Source: Motiliproteus sp. (GTDB taxonomy: Bacteria; Pseudomonadota; Gammaproteobacteria; Pseudomonadales; Balneatricaceae). From it: a stretch of 64,000 bases of DNA. A program made the translations under genes and the position numbers. The stretch spans positions 1 through 64,000 of the forward strand of contig JAPHRD010000004.1 of assembly GCA_026196225.1 (NCBI GenBank), given 5' to 3'. Shown here in pieces: positions 9,793 to 19,867 of the stretch. Position 1 is the first letter of the stretch. Every line of letters begins with the position of its first letter. Below the pieces are notes generated by a model. That model saw only the letters and a list, made by a program, of their open reading frames with translations, searched no databases and was not told the DNA's origin.

Positions 9793-11070
9793 TTATTGAA
9801 GTTCATGCACCAACTGCCCTGCAACCAGGGTATAGCGAACCTTTCCGGTGAGGGTCTGGTTATAGAAGGGGCTGTTATGGGACTGTGAAACACTGTTCGC
9901 TTCGTCAAAAACCCATTGAGCTTCGGGATCGAAAATGCAGATATCAGCCTCAGCACCGATCCCTAAATTACCCAGTTCTAGACCCAGTATTTTAGCCGGT
10001 TGAGTCGTGAGCTTTTCAACCATCTTCGGCAACGACAAGCAGCCAGCCTCCACCAGCTTTAATGCCAGTGGTAACAATGTTTGCAATCCAATCATGCCCG
10101 GCTCGGTAGCACCGAAAGGTGCTTCTTTCGCCGCCGCCTCCTGTGGCTGATGATCAGAACAGATTGCCTGCAGTACCGAGCCGCTCAATGCTGCTTGCAA
10201 ACCATCTCGATCAGCCGGAGTCCGCAGCGGCGGAATGAGGTGATAAGCGCTATCAAAGTTCTCCAGATTATCATCGCTAAGCAACAGGTACTGAATGGCC
10301 GTATCAGCGCTCACTTTAACGCCACGTTGTTGAGCCGCGTCGACCATTTGAAAGGCACGAGGGGTGGTCAACTGTGAGAAATGGATGCGAGCACCAGTCT
10401 GCTCGGCCAGTACCAGATAACGGGAAACATCAAGGGTTTCAGCAGCCTCGGGAATACCCGGTAAACCCAGTTTACTGGCCATTTTTCCATCATGGGCACA
10501 GCCACCTTTGCTCAATTCATAGTCTTGAGGCCTCACCATCATCAGCAGATCATAGGTCGCGGCATACTCCATGCAGCGCAACAGGGTCTGATTACTGTGA
10601 ATCGGTTTGCCGGCATTGGTTAAGGCGACGCAGCCCGCTTCCTTAAGAGAAACCATGTTGCTGAGCTGCTCGCCTTGCAGCTGTTTAGTAAGCGCTCCTA
10701 AAGGAAGCACCCGAGCGTTACCCGCCTCTTCAGCACGATCCTGTATCAACTGCGCAACCGCAGGTGTGTCCAGTACCGGAGCCGTGTTTGGTAAGCAGCA
10801 CAGGGTCGTAACACCGCCAGCCACCGCAGCCCTAGTCTCGGAACGGATAGTCCCCTTCTGGGTAAATCCCGGCTCTGACAAACTGACCTGCAGATCAATC
10901 AGACCCGGACAGACCACCAGGCCCGCTGCTTCAATAACACGGTCAGCCTCAAAGCCTTGCGGCGTGTTACCCAAGGCAACCACTTTGCCGTCTTCAACAA
11001 ATAGATCTCTCTGTTCATCCAACTGATTAGCTGGATCAATCAGTCGACCACCACGAATATGAATCTTCAT
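9793..11070 (-). CDS. pyrX: Dihydroorotase-like protein PyrX (PyrC'), probably non-catalytic
   Basis: Amidohydrolase fold downstream of pyrB; the HxH motif is replaced (PGLIDLQVSLSEPG). Confidence 0.9.
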   Translation of the reverse strand: MKIHIRGGRLIDPANQLDEQRDLFVEDGKVVALGNTPQGFEADRVIEAAGLVVCPGLIDLQVSLSEPGFTQKGTIRSETRAAVAGGVTTLCCLPNTAPVLDTPAVAQLIQDRAEEAGNARVLPLGALTKQLQGEQLSNMVSLKEAGCVALTNAGKPIHSNQTLLRCMEYAATYDLLMMVRPQDYELSKGGCAHDGKMASKLGLPGIPEAAETLDVSRYLVLAEQTGARIHFSQLTTPRAFQMVDAAQQRGVKVSADTAIQYLLLSDDNLENFDSAYHLIPPLRTPADRDGLQAALSGSVLQAICSDHQPQEAAAKEAPFGATEPGMIGLQTLLPLALKLVEAGCLSLPKMVEKLTTQPAKILGLELGNLGIGAEADICIFDPEAQWVFDEANSVSQSHNSPFYNQTLTGKVRYTLVAGQLVHELQ

Positions 11071-11101
11071 CGATATCGCTCTTATCTCGTCGTTTATCAG
11101 A

Positions 11102-12094
11102 TTACTGATTTGCTGAATCCTGTGTCGCCTGGCCGCTCATGGCCATCGACATCACCGCCATTCGCGTCGCCAAGCCGTAGTTGACCTGCTTTAGGATCAA
11201 CGATTGGGTCCCATCAGCCACCTCGGATTCGATTTCAACACCACGGTTGATCGGTCCAGGATGCATCACGATGGCATCAGGCTTAGCCACTTTTAAACGC
11301 TCACGTGTCAATCCGTAGAGTTTGTAGAATTCTCCCTGGCTGGGCAGAAAGGCGCTGGCCATGCGTTCCAGCTGCAATCGCAGCATAATCACCACATCGA
11401 CATCTTTGAGCCCCTCGCCAAGATCGTGATAAACCTCAGCACCCAGCTCTTCGATATAACGGGGTAACAGCGTTTTCGGCCCGATGACCCGAACTTCGTC
11501 AGCACCCAGCGTATTGAGCGCATAGATCTGGGAACGCGCCACCCGCGAATGAAGAATATCACCAACGATAGCCACTTTTAGTGGCTCAAAGCCACCTTTA
11601 TGGCGTCGAATTGTCAGCATATCCAGCATCGCCTGGGTGGGATGAGCATGGCGGCCATCGCCGGCATTGATAATCGCCACATTTGGCGTCACGTGCTGGG
11701 CGATAAAGTGAGGGGCACCGCTATCAGGGTGCCGAACCACAAACATATCACTGGCCATCGCTTCCAGATTACGCAAGGTATCTTTCAAGGTTTCCCCTTT
11801 CGAAGTGGCCGAGGTACTGATATCCAGGTTGAGGACATCAGCCGATAACCGCTTGGCCGCCAGCTCAAAGGTACTGCGGGTACGGGTACTGTTTTCAAAA
11901 AACAGGTTAACCACCGTTTTTCCTCGCAGCAACGGCACCTTTTTAACCGCCTGGGCTCCCATATCTGCAAAGGAATCGGCAGTATTTAGAATTTCTGTCA
12001 GCAACTCCCGACTTAATCCTTCAGTGGTGAGGAAATGCCGTAACCGGCCCTCCTCATTAAGTTGCAGTTTGAGCGCATCTGCATGCTGATTCAT
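11102..12094 (-). CDS. pyrB: Aspartate carbamoyltransferase catalytic subunit
   Basis: [31 protein letters not shown]. Confidence 0.97.
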   Translation of the reverse strand: MNQHADALKLQLNEEGRLRHFLTTEGLSRELLTEILNTADSFADMGAQAVKKVPLLRGKTVVNLFFENSTRTRSTFELAAKRLSADVLNLDISTSATSKGETLKDTLRNLEAMASDMFVVRHPDSGAPHFIAQHVTPNVAIINAGDGRHAHPTQAMLDMLTIRRHKGGFEPLKVAIVGDILHSRVARSQIYALNTLGADEVRVIGPKTLLPRYIEELGAEVYHDLGEGLKDVDVVIMLRLQLERMASAFLPSQGEFYKLYGLTRERLKVAKPDAIVMHPGPINRGVEIESEVADGTQSLILKQVNYGLATRMAVMSMAMSGQATQDSANQ

Positions 12095-12135
12095 CGATCT
12101 GTCATCCGGCTGATAGTATTCAAGTAGTTAAATTT

Positions 12136-12645
12136 TTAGTCCGATTTTTGCTGCAGTTCCAAACTCAACGGATCGGGACCCAGCAATTTGATCTGCTGTC
12201 CTTTTTCCAGACTCAAGGTCTGGCCAATGATATCAGGACGGATTGGCAACTCACGGGCATTTAGATCCAGCAGTGCCATCAACGTCACCGACGCCGGACG
12301 GCCGTAATCAAACAGTTCATTCAGCGCCGCACGAATAGTACGCCCCGTCATCACAACGTCATCCACCAGTATCAGGTGTTGATCCTCGGTCGACAGAGGT
12401 ACAGAAGAGGGTTTCACCTTGGGGTTCAAGCCCACACGGGTAAAATCGTCCCGGTAAAAACTGATATCCAACACGCCCATCGGTTTTTCCAATCCGAGGC
12501 GTTGATGCAGTCGTTCTGCCAACCAAACACCGCCAGTGTGAATTCCCACCATCATCGGCTGTTCAATCCCGTGCTCACTGAGGTATTGGCGAAGGCTTTG
12601 TTCCATATTATCCAACAACTCTTCAACGTTGATGTTCAGCGGCAT
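12136..12645 (-). CDS. pyrR: Bifunctional pyr operon regulator / uracil phosphoribosyltransferase PyrR
   Basis: PRPP motif [18 protein letters not shown]; upstream of pyrB. Confidence 0.95.
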   Translation of the reverse strand: MPLNINVEELLDNMEQSLRQYLSEHGIEQPMMVGIHTGGVWLAERLHQRLGLEKPMGVLDISFYRDDFTRVGLNPKVKPSSVPLSTEDQHLILVDDVVMTGRTIRAALNELFDYGRPASVTLMALLDLNARELPIRPDIIGQTLSLEKGQQIKLLGPDPLSLELQQKSD

Positions 12646-12731
12646 TAGTACTCCTCATGTGGGTGCGATTGTGAGTGCATTTCTATATGAATAGTCAATT
12701 GTTGCGACGATATACATGATGGCAAACGCCA

Positions 12732-13166
12732 TCACTCCAGCTTATCCTGACTATTGCGGTGAACCGGTTCACGGAACCAGCTCTCCAGTATCAATTGTGC
12801 TGCCAGCCCATCCATCGAATGGGTTTTAAAATCGGCTTGCCCACCTTTAGACAGATGAATCCCTTTGGCCTCATGACTGGTAAGGCGCTCATCCATCAGA
12901 TAACTGGTACGTTGAAAACGATCGTGCAAGCGATTTGCAAATTTCCGCGCCCGATAAGACATTTCACAGAGACTGCCATCCATGTTCAAAGGCAATCCGA
13001 CAACAAATGCCTCGGGCTGCCATTCATCGATGACCGCAGCCAACTTTTGCCAATCGGGAACCCCATCCTTGGCATTGATAGGAGCCAGAGCGGTGGCGGT
13101 TCCGGTAATGGATTGGCCCACGGCGATGCCGATACGTGAAGTACCAAAGTCAAAGGCTAAGATCAA
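12732..13166 (-). CDS. ruvX: Holliday junction resolvase-like RuvX/YqgF
   Basis: LAFDFGTSRIGIAVG; VVGLPLNMDGS; DERLTSHEA. Confidence 0.95.
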   Translation of the reverse strand: MILAFDFGTSRIGIAVGQSITGTATALAPINAKDGVPDWQKLAAVIDEWQPEAFVVGLPLNMDGSLCEMSYRARKFANRLHDRFQRTSYLMDERLTSHEAKGIHLSKGGQADFKTHSMDGLAAQLILESWFREPVHRNSQDKLE

Positions 13167-13196
13167 AAGCGAGCCTGCTAAAAGTAGAAGTTAGAA

Positions 13197-13760
13197 CTAC
13201 GCATGCCCTGGTTCTGAGGGCAACAAGTCCAGTTTAATTCCGAGCAGTGAAGCAGCAGCGTCGAGACGCTCGGATGCCTCGGTGGCGAATATTATATCCA
13301 AATCCGCCGGGCAACTTAACCAGGCATTGCGAGCAATTTCCTCTTCTAACTGTCCTTCACCCCAGCCGGCGTAGCCCAAAGCGATCAGATAGCGCTGTGG
13401 CCCGTGCCCCAAGGCGATAGATTCAAGAACATCTAAAGAGGTGGAGAGACAGATATCATTATCGACGGGTAACGTGGAAGACCAAGGACGCTGAGTTGGA
13501 CTGTGGAGAACAAATCCACGCTCGCCTTGTACCGGGCCACCACTGTAGACTGGCATCTCCGGATCCAACATATCTTCGGTATCCAGCTCCAGATGACCTA
13601 GAATATCTTTTACCGATAGATCCATCGGACGATTGATAACAATACCCATGGCGCCCTGCTCACTGTGATCACAAATGTAGGTCAAGGTATGATCAAAATT
13701 CTTATCGACCATGCTGGGCATGGAGAGCAGAAATTGGTTGCGCAGGTTGATGTCTGACAT
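13197..13760 (-). CDS. yqgE: YqgE/AlgH family protein
   Basis: NQFLLSMPSMVDKNFDHTLTYICDHSEQGAMGIVINRP; adjacent to ruvX. Confidence 0.95.
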   Translation of the reverse strand: MSDINLRNQFLLSMPSMVDKNFDHTLTYICDHSEQGAMGIVINRPMDLSVKDILGHLELDTEDMLDPEMPVYSGGPVQGERGFVLHSPTQRPWSSTLPVDNDICLSTSLDVLESIALGHGPQRYLIALGYAGWGEGQLEEEIARNAWLSCPADLDIIFATEASERLDAAASLLGIKLDLLPSEPGHA

Positions 13761-13966
13761 TGATTCCTCCATAGCCAGGGAGAACCAAGATTCAGGTAGT
13801 TACCATTCTCCGTTGCTACCTTAAGTATTCAACCGTCCCTGGCTTTACACAAGTCTTAATTGTATTTATCGATCTGAGTCAGTTTTCGTTCACCTACTCC
13901 GTTGTTAAACTGGCCAGCCAAAACATCGTCGGTTATGCTGTAAGTTCCCAGAGGACATCAGAAAAA

Positions 13967-14851
13967 ATGGCAAATCTGAAAATTTTAGTAGTAGACGATG
14001 CGGCCTTTATCAGAGACATGGTCCGCAAGACGTTACGCTCACGCTTTCCGGGGTTTTCCGTCGAAGAAGCAGTCAATGGTCGTAAGGCTCAGCAGCTATT
14101 GAGCAAAGATCAATACGACTTGGTACTCTGTGACTGGGAAATGCCGGAGATGTCCGGAATCGAACTGCTAGCCTGGTTCCGTCAGGAACGCAAAGCCGAA
14201 ACCCCTTTCGTAATGGTCACCAGTCGTGGCGATAAGGAAAATGTGGTCGAAGCGATTCAGGCAGGCGTCACCGACTATATCGGCAAACCCTTTTCACGGG
14301 ACAAACTGCTAGGGAAGGTGATCAAGGTTCTCAGCAAACACCATGATCTGAAATCCATGGAAGCCCCTTCCGCTGGTGTTCAAGGGGTGGCGGCTGGCTC
14401 TCTCGATGCCCTGGCAGCCAAACCAGCGGCAAAACCGGCCGCTAAACCTGCATCGCTACAATCTCCTTTGATTCAACCTAAACCCAAAGCGGCGCCTGCG
14501 GCGGCTCCGATTAAAGGCAAAGGTCCAGCCCATATACGCTTTGGCGACAATATCAATCAGTGCGTGATTAAAGCCCTTAGTCTCAAGCAATTCGTACTGA
14601 TCTGCCGTACTCAAGATGGCATCCCCGCCATTCTCGAAACTGTGGTAGTTGATCTACAGCAGAACAGTAGTGGTGGCGAAGTGGCCCGCATCAACGGCTA
14701 CGTCCATCAACTGCAGGCGGCCGAGCCCAACATGAATAGCAACATGGTGAATGTAACGATTAATATCGTCGATCAGGATCCAGACAAGCTGGCCTATCTT
14801 TCCAAGATGATCGCTAAAGGCACTAGCAGCGCCTATGTACCTGGGGCCTGA
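13967..14851 (+). CDS. CheY-type response regulator with Ala/Lys/Pro linker and an unrecognised (possibly degenerate PilZ-like) C-terminal domain
   Basis: REC motifs VVDDAAFIRD, CDWEMPEMSG, KPF; linker AAKPAAKPAAKPA; about 105-residue beta-rich C-terminus. Confidence 0.85.
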   Translation: MANLKILVVDDAAFIRDMVRKTLRSRFPGFSVEEAVNGRKAQQLLSKDQYDLVLCDWEMPEMSGIELLAWFRQERKAETPFVMVTSRGDKENVVEAIQAGVTDYIGKPFSRDKLLGKVIKVLSKHHDLKSMEAPSAGVQGVAAGSLDALAAKPAAKPAAKPASLQSPLIQPKPKAAPAAAPIKGKGPAHIRFGDNINQCVIKALSLKQFVLICRTQDGIPAILETVVVDLQQNSSGGEVARINGYVHQLQAAEPNMNSNMVNVTINIVDQDPDKLAYLSKMIAKGTSSAYVPGA

Positions 14852-15430
14852 TTAGGCCTCAGCAACAGGATTATCCGGTTCAAGAGATTCACTGACCCGC
14901 TGACGAAATGCCTCTAAACCTTGTTGAACCAGGGTATAAGTGCGATCAATATTTTCCGCAATTTCCCCCTCCAGCACACCAAGCCCGTCAAGAATTTCAC
15001 GGGCTTCGGTAAACCCCTGGTCGATACCACCCCCAATCACCGACAGAAAACGATCAAGCTGCTCTGTGGCAGACAGTTCCGGGCGATGATCCTGATAACG
15101 GTCAAACATCGCGGTGGTCATGGAAACAATGCGCTCAGCCGTAGCTTCCGGTGACACATCCAGTCCTTGCTGCTGGCCACGTTCCAAGGCATTCTCCCCC
15201 ATGGTGGGAGCCAACTCCTCGTTGATAGCATCAATAGCTGCTTGATAGACCAGTGATAGCGGCTGATTACCTGCCGACAAGCTCACTGAACGGTTGGCTT
15301 CGAGAATAGCTAGATTCTGGCTTTGCTTAGAACCAGTAGCGCTGCTCTTGGCTGTATCTTGAGAAGGCACCGACTCTTTGGTCGGTGCCGAAGGCGCGGC
15401 ACTGCTGCCGCCAACAGCGGATACGGGCAT
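14852..15430 (-). CDS. DUF5610-like protein
   Basis: YQAAIDAINEELAPTMGENALERGQQQGLDVSPEATAERIVSMTTAMFDRYQDHRPE resembles my recollection of DUF5610. Confidence 0.65.
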   Translation of the reverse strand: MPVSAVGGSSAAPSAPTKESVPSQDTAKSSATGSKQSQNLAILEANRSVSLSAGNQPLSLVYQAAIDAINEELAPTMGENALERGQQQGLDVSPEATAERIVSMTTAMFDRYQDHRPELSATEQLDRFLSVIGGGIDQGFTEAREILDGLGVLEGEIAENIDRTYTLVQQGLEAFRQRVSESLEPDNPVAEA

Positions 15431-15498
15431 CGATCTATCCCCCGTGATGAATTACAGGTACCTGTAAGTATGATCCAAATTTTGCAGCTATGCCGAAA

Positions 15499-16470
15499 TT
15501 AGCTATTAATTCCGATACGAGAACGCTCAAAGCGCCAGGTTCGGATGATCTCAACCAGATCGGCACGCTTACGAATTTCCGGAGGAAAAGCAGTAAAGGG
15601 AGCAGATAAATGAACAATACGCTTGGCAGCGTCGTCCAGCACGCTATGGCCGGAAGATTTCAGAATCTCAACCCGATTAATGCTGCCATCAGGTTCAATA
15701 ACCACCAGCAACCGCAAATAACCGTATAAACCACGACGATGAGCTTCTTCCGGATAGTTAAGATTGCCCACCCGTTCCACCTTACGGCGCCAGGCATCCA
15801 AGTATGCGGCGTCGTAGGATTCCCGAGTGGAGGCAGAATAGAGAGTCCGCACCCGAGGACGATTGGCCAGCTCCTGCTTCTGCAGATCCAACTTAGCTTC
15901 CAGGCTGGCGATCTCCAGACTCCGCGCTAAAAGCGAGGAAGACATTCCCGATGTGGGCTTGGTTTTGCTGGCTGTCTGTTTTTGCTCGGCTTTCGTCACC
16001 CGTTTTTTGGCTTTTTGGGTTTGGGTCACTAAGACCTTTTTCTGGATCTTGGTGGCAACGGTCTTTTTCGGTAATGGAGTGGGTTTCGGAGTAGGGGTTT
16101 CAACTTCTGGAACCGGTGCAGGTTCAGGCTTACTCACCGGAATAGGCAATGGCTGGCTCTGAGCGGCCAACTGTTTAGATTCATTGGTCTGGAAAAGAGC
16201 ACGCTCGGTGGTTGTAGGTCGTGCCTTCTTATCCGCTTCACCGCTACCAACTTGATTTTTCTGGGCGATAAAATCAGCTTTTTCCGGTGCTTTCTCACTT
16301 TCGAACTGAGCCAGGGTGACTTCCAGGGTATGGGCCAGGGCCGGCGCCTTTTCCTCAGTAAAACCGATCCCCAGTAACAATATCGCATGCACTGCAACGG
16401 CGACAAACAGGGTAAACCCCAGCCGATCGACCGGAGTTACCTTAGCGTCTGTCACCACCGCCGATGTCAT
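15499..16470 (-). CDS. TonB-family energy transducer (positional equivalent of Pseudomonas TonB3)
   Basis: N-terminal TM, Pro/Lys-rich linker, TonB C-terminal domain YPEEAHRRGLYGYLRLLVVIEPDGSI; next to gshB. Confidence 0.87.
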   Translation of the reverse strand: MTSAVVTDAKVTPVDRLGFTLFVAVAVHAILLLGIGFTEEKAPALAHTLEVTLAQFESEKAPEKADFIAQKNQVGSGEADKKARPTTTERALFQTNESKQLAAQSQPLPIPVSKPEPAPVPEVETPTPKPTPLPKKTVATKIQKKVLVTQTQKAKKRVTKAEQKQTASKTKPTSGMSSSLLARSLEIASLEAKLDLQKQELANRPRVRTLYSASTRESYDAAYLDAWRRKVERVGNLNYPEEAHRRGLYGYLRLLVVIEPDGSINRVEILKSSGHSVLDDAAKRIVHLSAPFTAFPPEIRKRADLVEIIRTWRFERSRIGINS

Positions 16471-16499
16471 TCTGTGCGCTTTCCCGATCTAGCCTTAGG

Positions 16500-17447
16500 T
16501 TAACGACAACGTTGTTCAATCACATCCATCAGTTGACCCGCTATATCCAGGTCGAACTGATCGTTTAGCTCGCGAATACAGGTAGGACTGGTGACGTTGA
16601 TCTCGGTGAGGTAATCGCCAATCACATCCAAACCCACAAACAATAAGCCTTTTTCTTTTAGAGTAGGCGCTACTTGCTCACAGATCCAACGATCCCTATC
16701 CGAAAGAGGTCGTCCTTCGCCCCGTCCTCCTGCTGCCAGATTACCACGGGTTTCACCCCCAGTGGGAATTCTTGCCAGACAGTAATCCACCGGTTCGCCA
16801 TCAATCATCAAAATCCGCTTATCGCCGTCCTTAATCTCAGGAATAAAACGCTGGGCCATAATCTGCTGGCCACCGTGATCGGTCAGTGTTTCCAAAATCA
16901 CATTGAGATTAGGATCACCGGCTTTAACCCGAAAAATAGAACTACCACCCATACCGTCCAGGGGCTTAAATATTACATCCTGATGCTCTTGGTGGAACGC
17001 CTTCAGCAGTTCAGGGCTGCGGCTGACCAGTACCGGCGGGCAGCACTGGGGGAACTGGGTGGCAAATAGCTTTTCATTACAATCCCGAAGGCTCTGGGTG
17101 CGGTTAACAATTAACGTTCCCTCGGTCTCAGCCTGCTCCAGCAGGTAGGTAGAATAGATAAACTCATTATCAAAAGGCGGATCCTTACGCATCAGCACCA
17201 CATCCAGCTCCGCTAGCAGGCGGTTATTGTAGTCTCCGCGCTGGAACCAGTTGTTCGGGTCCCGGGCCACCGTCAGCGGCGCCATCCGCCCCATTGCCTT
17301 ACCATCCCTTAAATAAAGATCGGCCTGCTCCATATAAAACAGTTCCCAGCCGCGGTCCTGAGCAGCCCATAACATCGCCAAGGAGCTGTCTTTTTTGTAG
17401 TTGATGGTTTCAATAGGGTCCATGACGACCCCGATTTTGAGACTCAT
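16500..17447 (-). CDS. gshB: Glutathione synthetase
   Basis: LKIGVVMDPIETINYKKDSSLAMLWAAQDRGW; FKPLDGMGGSSIFRV. Confidence 0.97.
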   Translation of the reverse strand: MSLKIGVVMDPIETINYKKDSSLAMLWAAQDRGWELFYMEQADLYLRDGKAMGRMAPLTVARDPNNWFQRGDYNNRLLAELDVVLMRKDPPFDNEFIYSTYLLEQAETEGTLIVNRTQSLRDCNEKLFATQFPQCCPPVLVSRSPELLKAFHQEHQDVIFKPLDGMGGSSIFRVKAGDPNLNVILETLTDHGGQQIMAQRFIPEIKDGDKRILMIDGEPVDYCLARIPTGGETRGNLAAGGRGEGRPLSDRDRWICEQVAPTLKEKGLLFVGLDVIGDYLTEINVTSPTCIRELNDQFDLDIAGQLMDVIEQRCR

Positions 17448-17558
17448 AGGGATAGCATTCCTAATACAATTGGGAAAAATCAGCAGAAACTATACTACCA
17501 GATCGTTGACGATTAACAGCCAATCATCATCTAGGGTCAAGATGGTAGCGAAAATGGG

Positions 17559-18287
17559 TTAACGGTAGTCGCCCCAGAGATATTGCAAAAGTGTCAACGC
17601 AGCCACCGGAGCGGTTTCGGTGCGCAACACTCTCGGACCCAATGCGATGGGCAAAAAACCAGCCTGTTTAGCCAATTCCACCTCGTCATCACTGAGGCCG
17701 CCTTCGGGACCGATCAATAGGCTGACTGAGGCCGGCTGCTGAAAGCTCCCCAAGGCGTGTGGAGCTCTAGGATCGAGCACCAGCTTCAAATCGCTATCGG
17801 CATCATTCAGCCAGGATTGCAGTGCCTTGGGTGTGTGAATATCGGGGACTTGGCATCGCAAGCTCTGTTCGCTGGCGCTAACCGCCACCTGCTGCCAATG
17901 CTGTACCCGCTTGCTCTGTCGTTCAGCATTCAACTTTACTTCACAACGCTCACTGAAAATAGGCGTTAATTGGTTAACACCCAATTCTGTGGCTTTCTGC
18001 ACCGCATAATCCATCCTCTCACCCCGCGACAGGCACTGCCCCAGGTGAATATTGAGCGGAGAATCCACCACGACATCGGAAAAATCAGTAATGCGAGCGC
18101 ACACCTGTTTTTTTGAAACCTGGGTCAGTTCAGCGCTATATTCACCGCCCTGACCGTTAAACAGGATTATTTGGTATCCCGGTTTCATTCGCAGCGCACG
18201 GCCTAAATGTTGGGCAGCAAATTCCCCCAGAGCGATCTCGTCACCCAGTTTTAATGGTTGATCTTCAAACACGCGGGGGATTCGCAT
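17559..18287 (-). CDS. rsmE: 16S rRNA (uracil1498-N3)-methyltransferase RsmE
   Basis: LLIGPEGGLSDDEVELAKQAGFLPIALGPRVLRTETAPVAAL. Confidence 0.95.
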   Translation of the reverse strand: MRIPRVFEDQPLKLGDEIALGEFAAQHLGRALRMKPGYQIILFNGQGGEYSAELTQVSKKQVCARITDFSDVVVDSPLNIHLGQCLSRGERMDYAVQKATELGVNQLTPIFSERCEVKLNAERQSKRVQHWQQVAVSASEQSLRCQVPDIHTPKALQSWLNDADSDLKLVLDPRAPHALGSFQQPASVSLLIGPEGGLSDDEVELAKQAGFLPIALGPRVLRTETAPVAALTLLQYLWGDYR

Positions 18288-18342
18288 AGGACAGAAAAGC
18301 TCAGATTAGGAGCACCGCTACTGCAGCGCTCCGGATAGGCCG

Positions 18343-19503
18343 TTAAAGACCGGCAGCTGTACGCAGCTGTTCAGCCTTATCGGTACGTTCCCAGGTGAAG
18401 TCTGCCTCTTCACGACCAAAATGGCCGTAGGCAGCGGTCGAACGGTAGATCGGACGGCGCAGATCAAGCATCTCGATCAGGCCACCAGGACGGAGATCAA
18501 AATGTTCCCGCACCAGCGCTTCGATCTTGTCATCGCCCACTTTACCGGTGCCAAAACTGTTCACCGTAATTGAGGTTGGCTCAGCGACACCGATAGCGTA
18601 AGAGACCTGAACTTCAACTCGATCCGCCAAACCGGCAGCAACGATATTCTTGGCCACATAACGACCGGCATAAGCTGCAGAACGGTCAACCTTTGAGGGG
18701 TCTTTTCCGGAGAAAGCACCACCACCGTGGCGAGCCATGCCGCCGTAGGTATCTACGATAATCTTACGACCGGTCAATCCACAGTCACCCATGGGGCCAC
18801 CGATAATAAACTGACCAGTGGGGTTGATGTGGTAGTGAGTATCTTCATGCAGCCACTCGGAGGGCAATACATGGTTGATAATCTCTTCCTGTACCGCTTC
18901 ACGAATATCAGCCTGATCAATATCAGGGGAGTGCTGAGTAGACAATACCACTGCATCTACAGCCACTGGCATGCCGTTCTCGTAGCGCAGAGTAACTTGG
19001 GATTTCGCATCTGGACGCAGCCAAGGCAGGATACCTTTTTTACGCAATTGCGCCTGACGCTCTACCAGACGATGGGAATAGTAGATTGGTGCAGGCATCA
19101 GCACATCGGTCTCGTTGGTAGCGTAACCGAACATCAAGCCCTGGTCACCCGCTCCAAGATCCTTGTTTTCCGCCGCATCGACACCAACGGCGATATCGAC
19201 AGACTGTTTACCGATGGCATTGAGTACCGCACAGGATGCGCCATCAAAGCCAACATCGGAGCTGTTATAGCCGATATCCAAAATTACGTTACGAACGATA
19301 TCTTCCAGATCCACATAGGTCGAAGTCCGCACCTCACCGGCGATGATCGCCATACCGGTCTTAACCATGGTCTCTACCGCTACGCGGGAGTGCGGGTCGT
19401 CTTTAAGAATAGCGTCAAGAACGGCATCAGAAATCTGATCGGCCATTTTATCCGGATGCCCTTCGGACACGGATTCAGAGGTAAAAAGAGAATAAGAACT
19501 CAT
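18343..19503 (-). CDS. metK: S-adenosylmethionine synthase
   Basis: [44 protein letters not shown]. Confidence 0.98.
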   Translation of the reverse strand: MSSYSLFTSESVSEGHPDKMADQISDAVLDAILKDDPHSRVAVETMVKTGMAIIAGEVRTSTYVDLEDIVRNVILDIGYNSSDVGFDGASCAVLNAIGKQSVDIAVGVDAAENKDLGAGDQGLMFGYATNETDVLMPAPIYYSHRLVERQAQLRKKGILPWLRPDAKSQVTLRYENGMPVAVDAVVLSTQHSPDIDQADIREAVQEEIINHVLPSEWLHEDTHYHINPTGQFIIGGPMGDCGLTGRKIIVDTYGGMARHGGGAFSGKDPSKVDRSAAYAGRYVAKNIVAAGLADRVEVQVSYAIGVAEPTSITVNSFGTGKVGDDKIEALVREHFDLRPGGLIEMLDLRRPIYRSTAAYGHFGREEADFTWERTDKAEQLRTAAGL

Positions 19504-19867
19504 AAGAATACTTGCCTTAATAATTGAATGTTTTAAAAACAGTGACTTAATTACTAAGCAGTTTAGCGATTGTGGGCTCCGGCGCTCCAGATGTCGGCTA
19601 CAACAAACGAACCACCGAATTGAAAAAGCTGTGACTAACTCAGAGCCTCATATGATATCGGCAATTGCTACATCTGACATGCATTTTTTGTCAGGAATTG
19701 ACTGAAATCATCAGCAACTTGCTATGAAATTCATTCAACTTGGCATTTTTTTAACTTTCCCATTTGAAGCCTGGGAAGGAGTACGAGAGAATACGCACCT
19801 AATTTTATCATTGCCGGTTTTGCAACCCTCAGCCACTGGCTGCGATTACGCTCAGGAGTTTTGTTAG

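Noticed and set aside
14400-14530. Possible contingency repeat in the response regulator linker (AAKPAAKPAAKPA)
   Set aside because: The DNA repeats are imperfect (GCAGCCAAACCAGCGGCAAAACCGGCCGCTAAACCT), so slippage is unlikely; typical flexible linker.
18727-19527. 266-aa plus-strand ORF
   Set aside because: Antisense shadow of metK.
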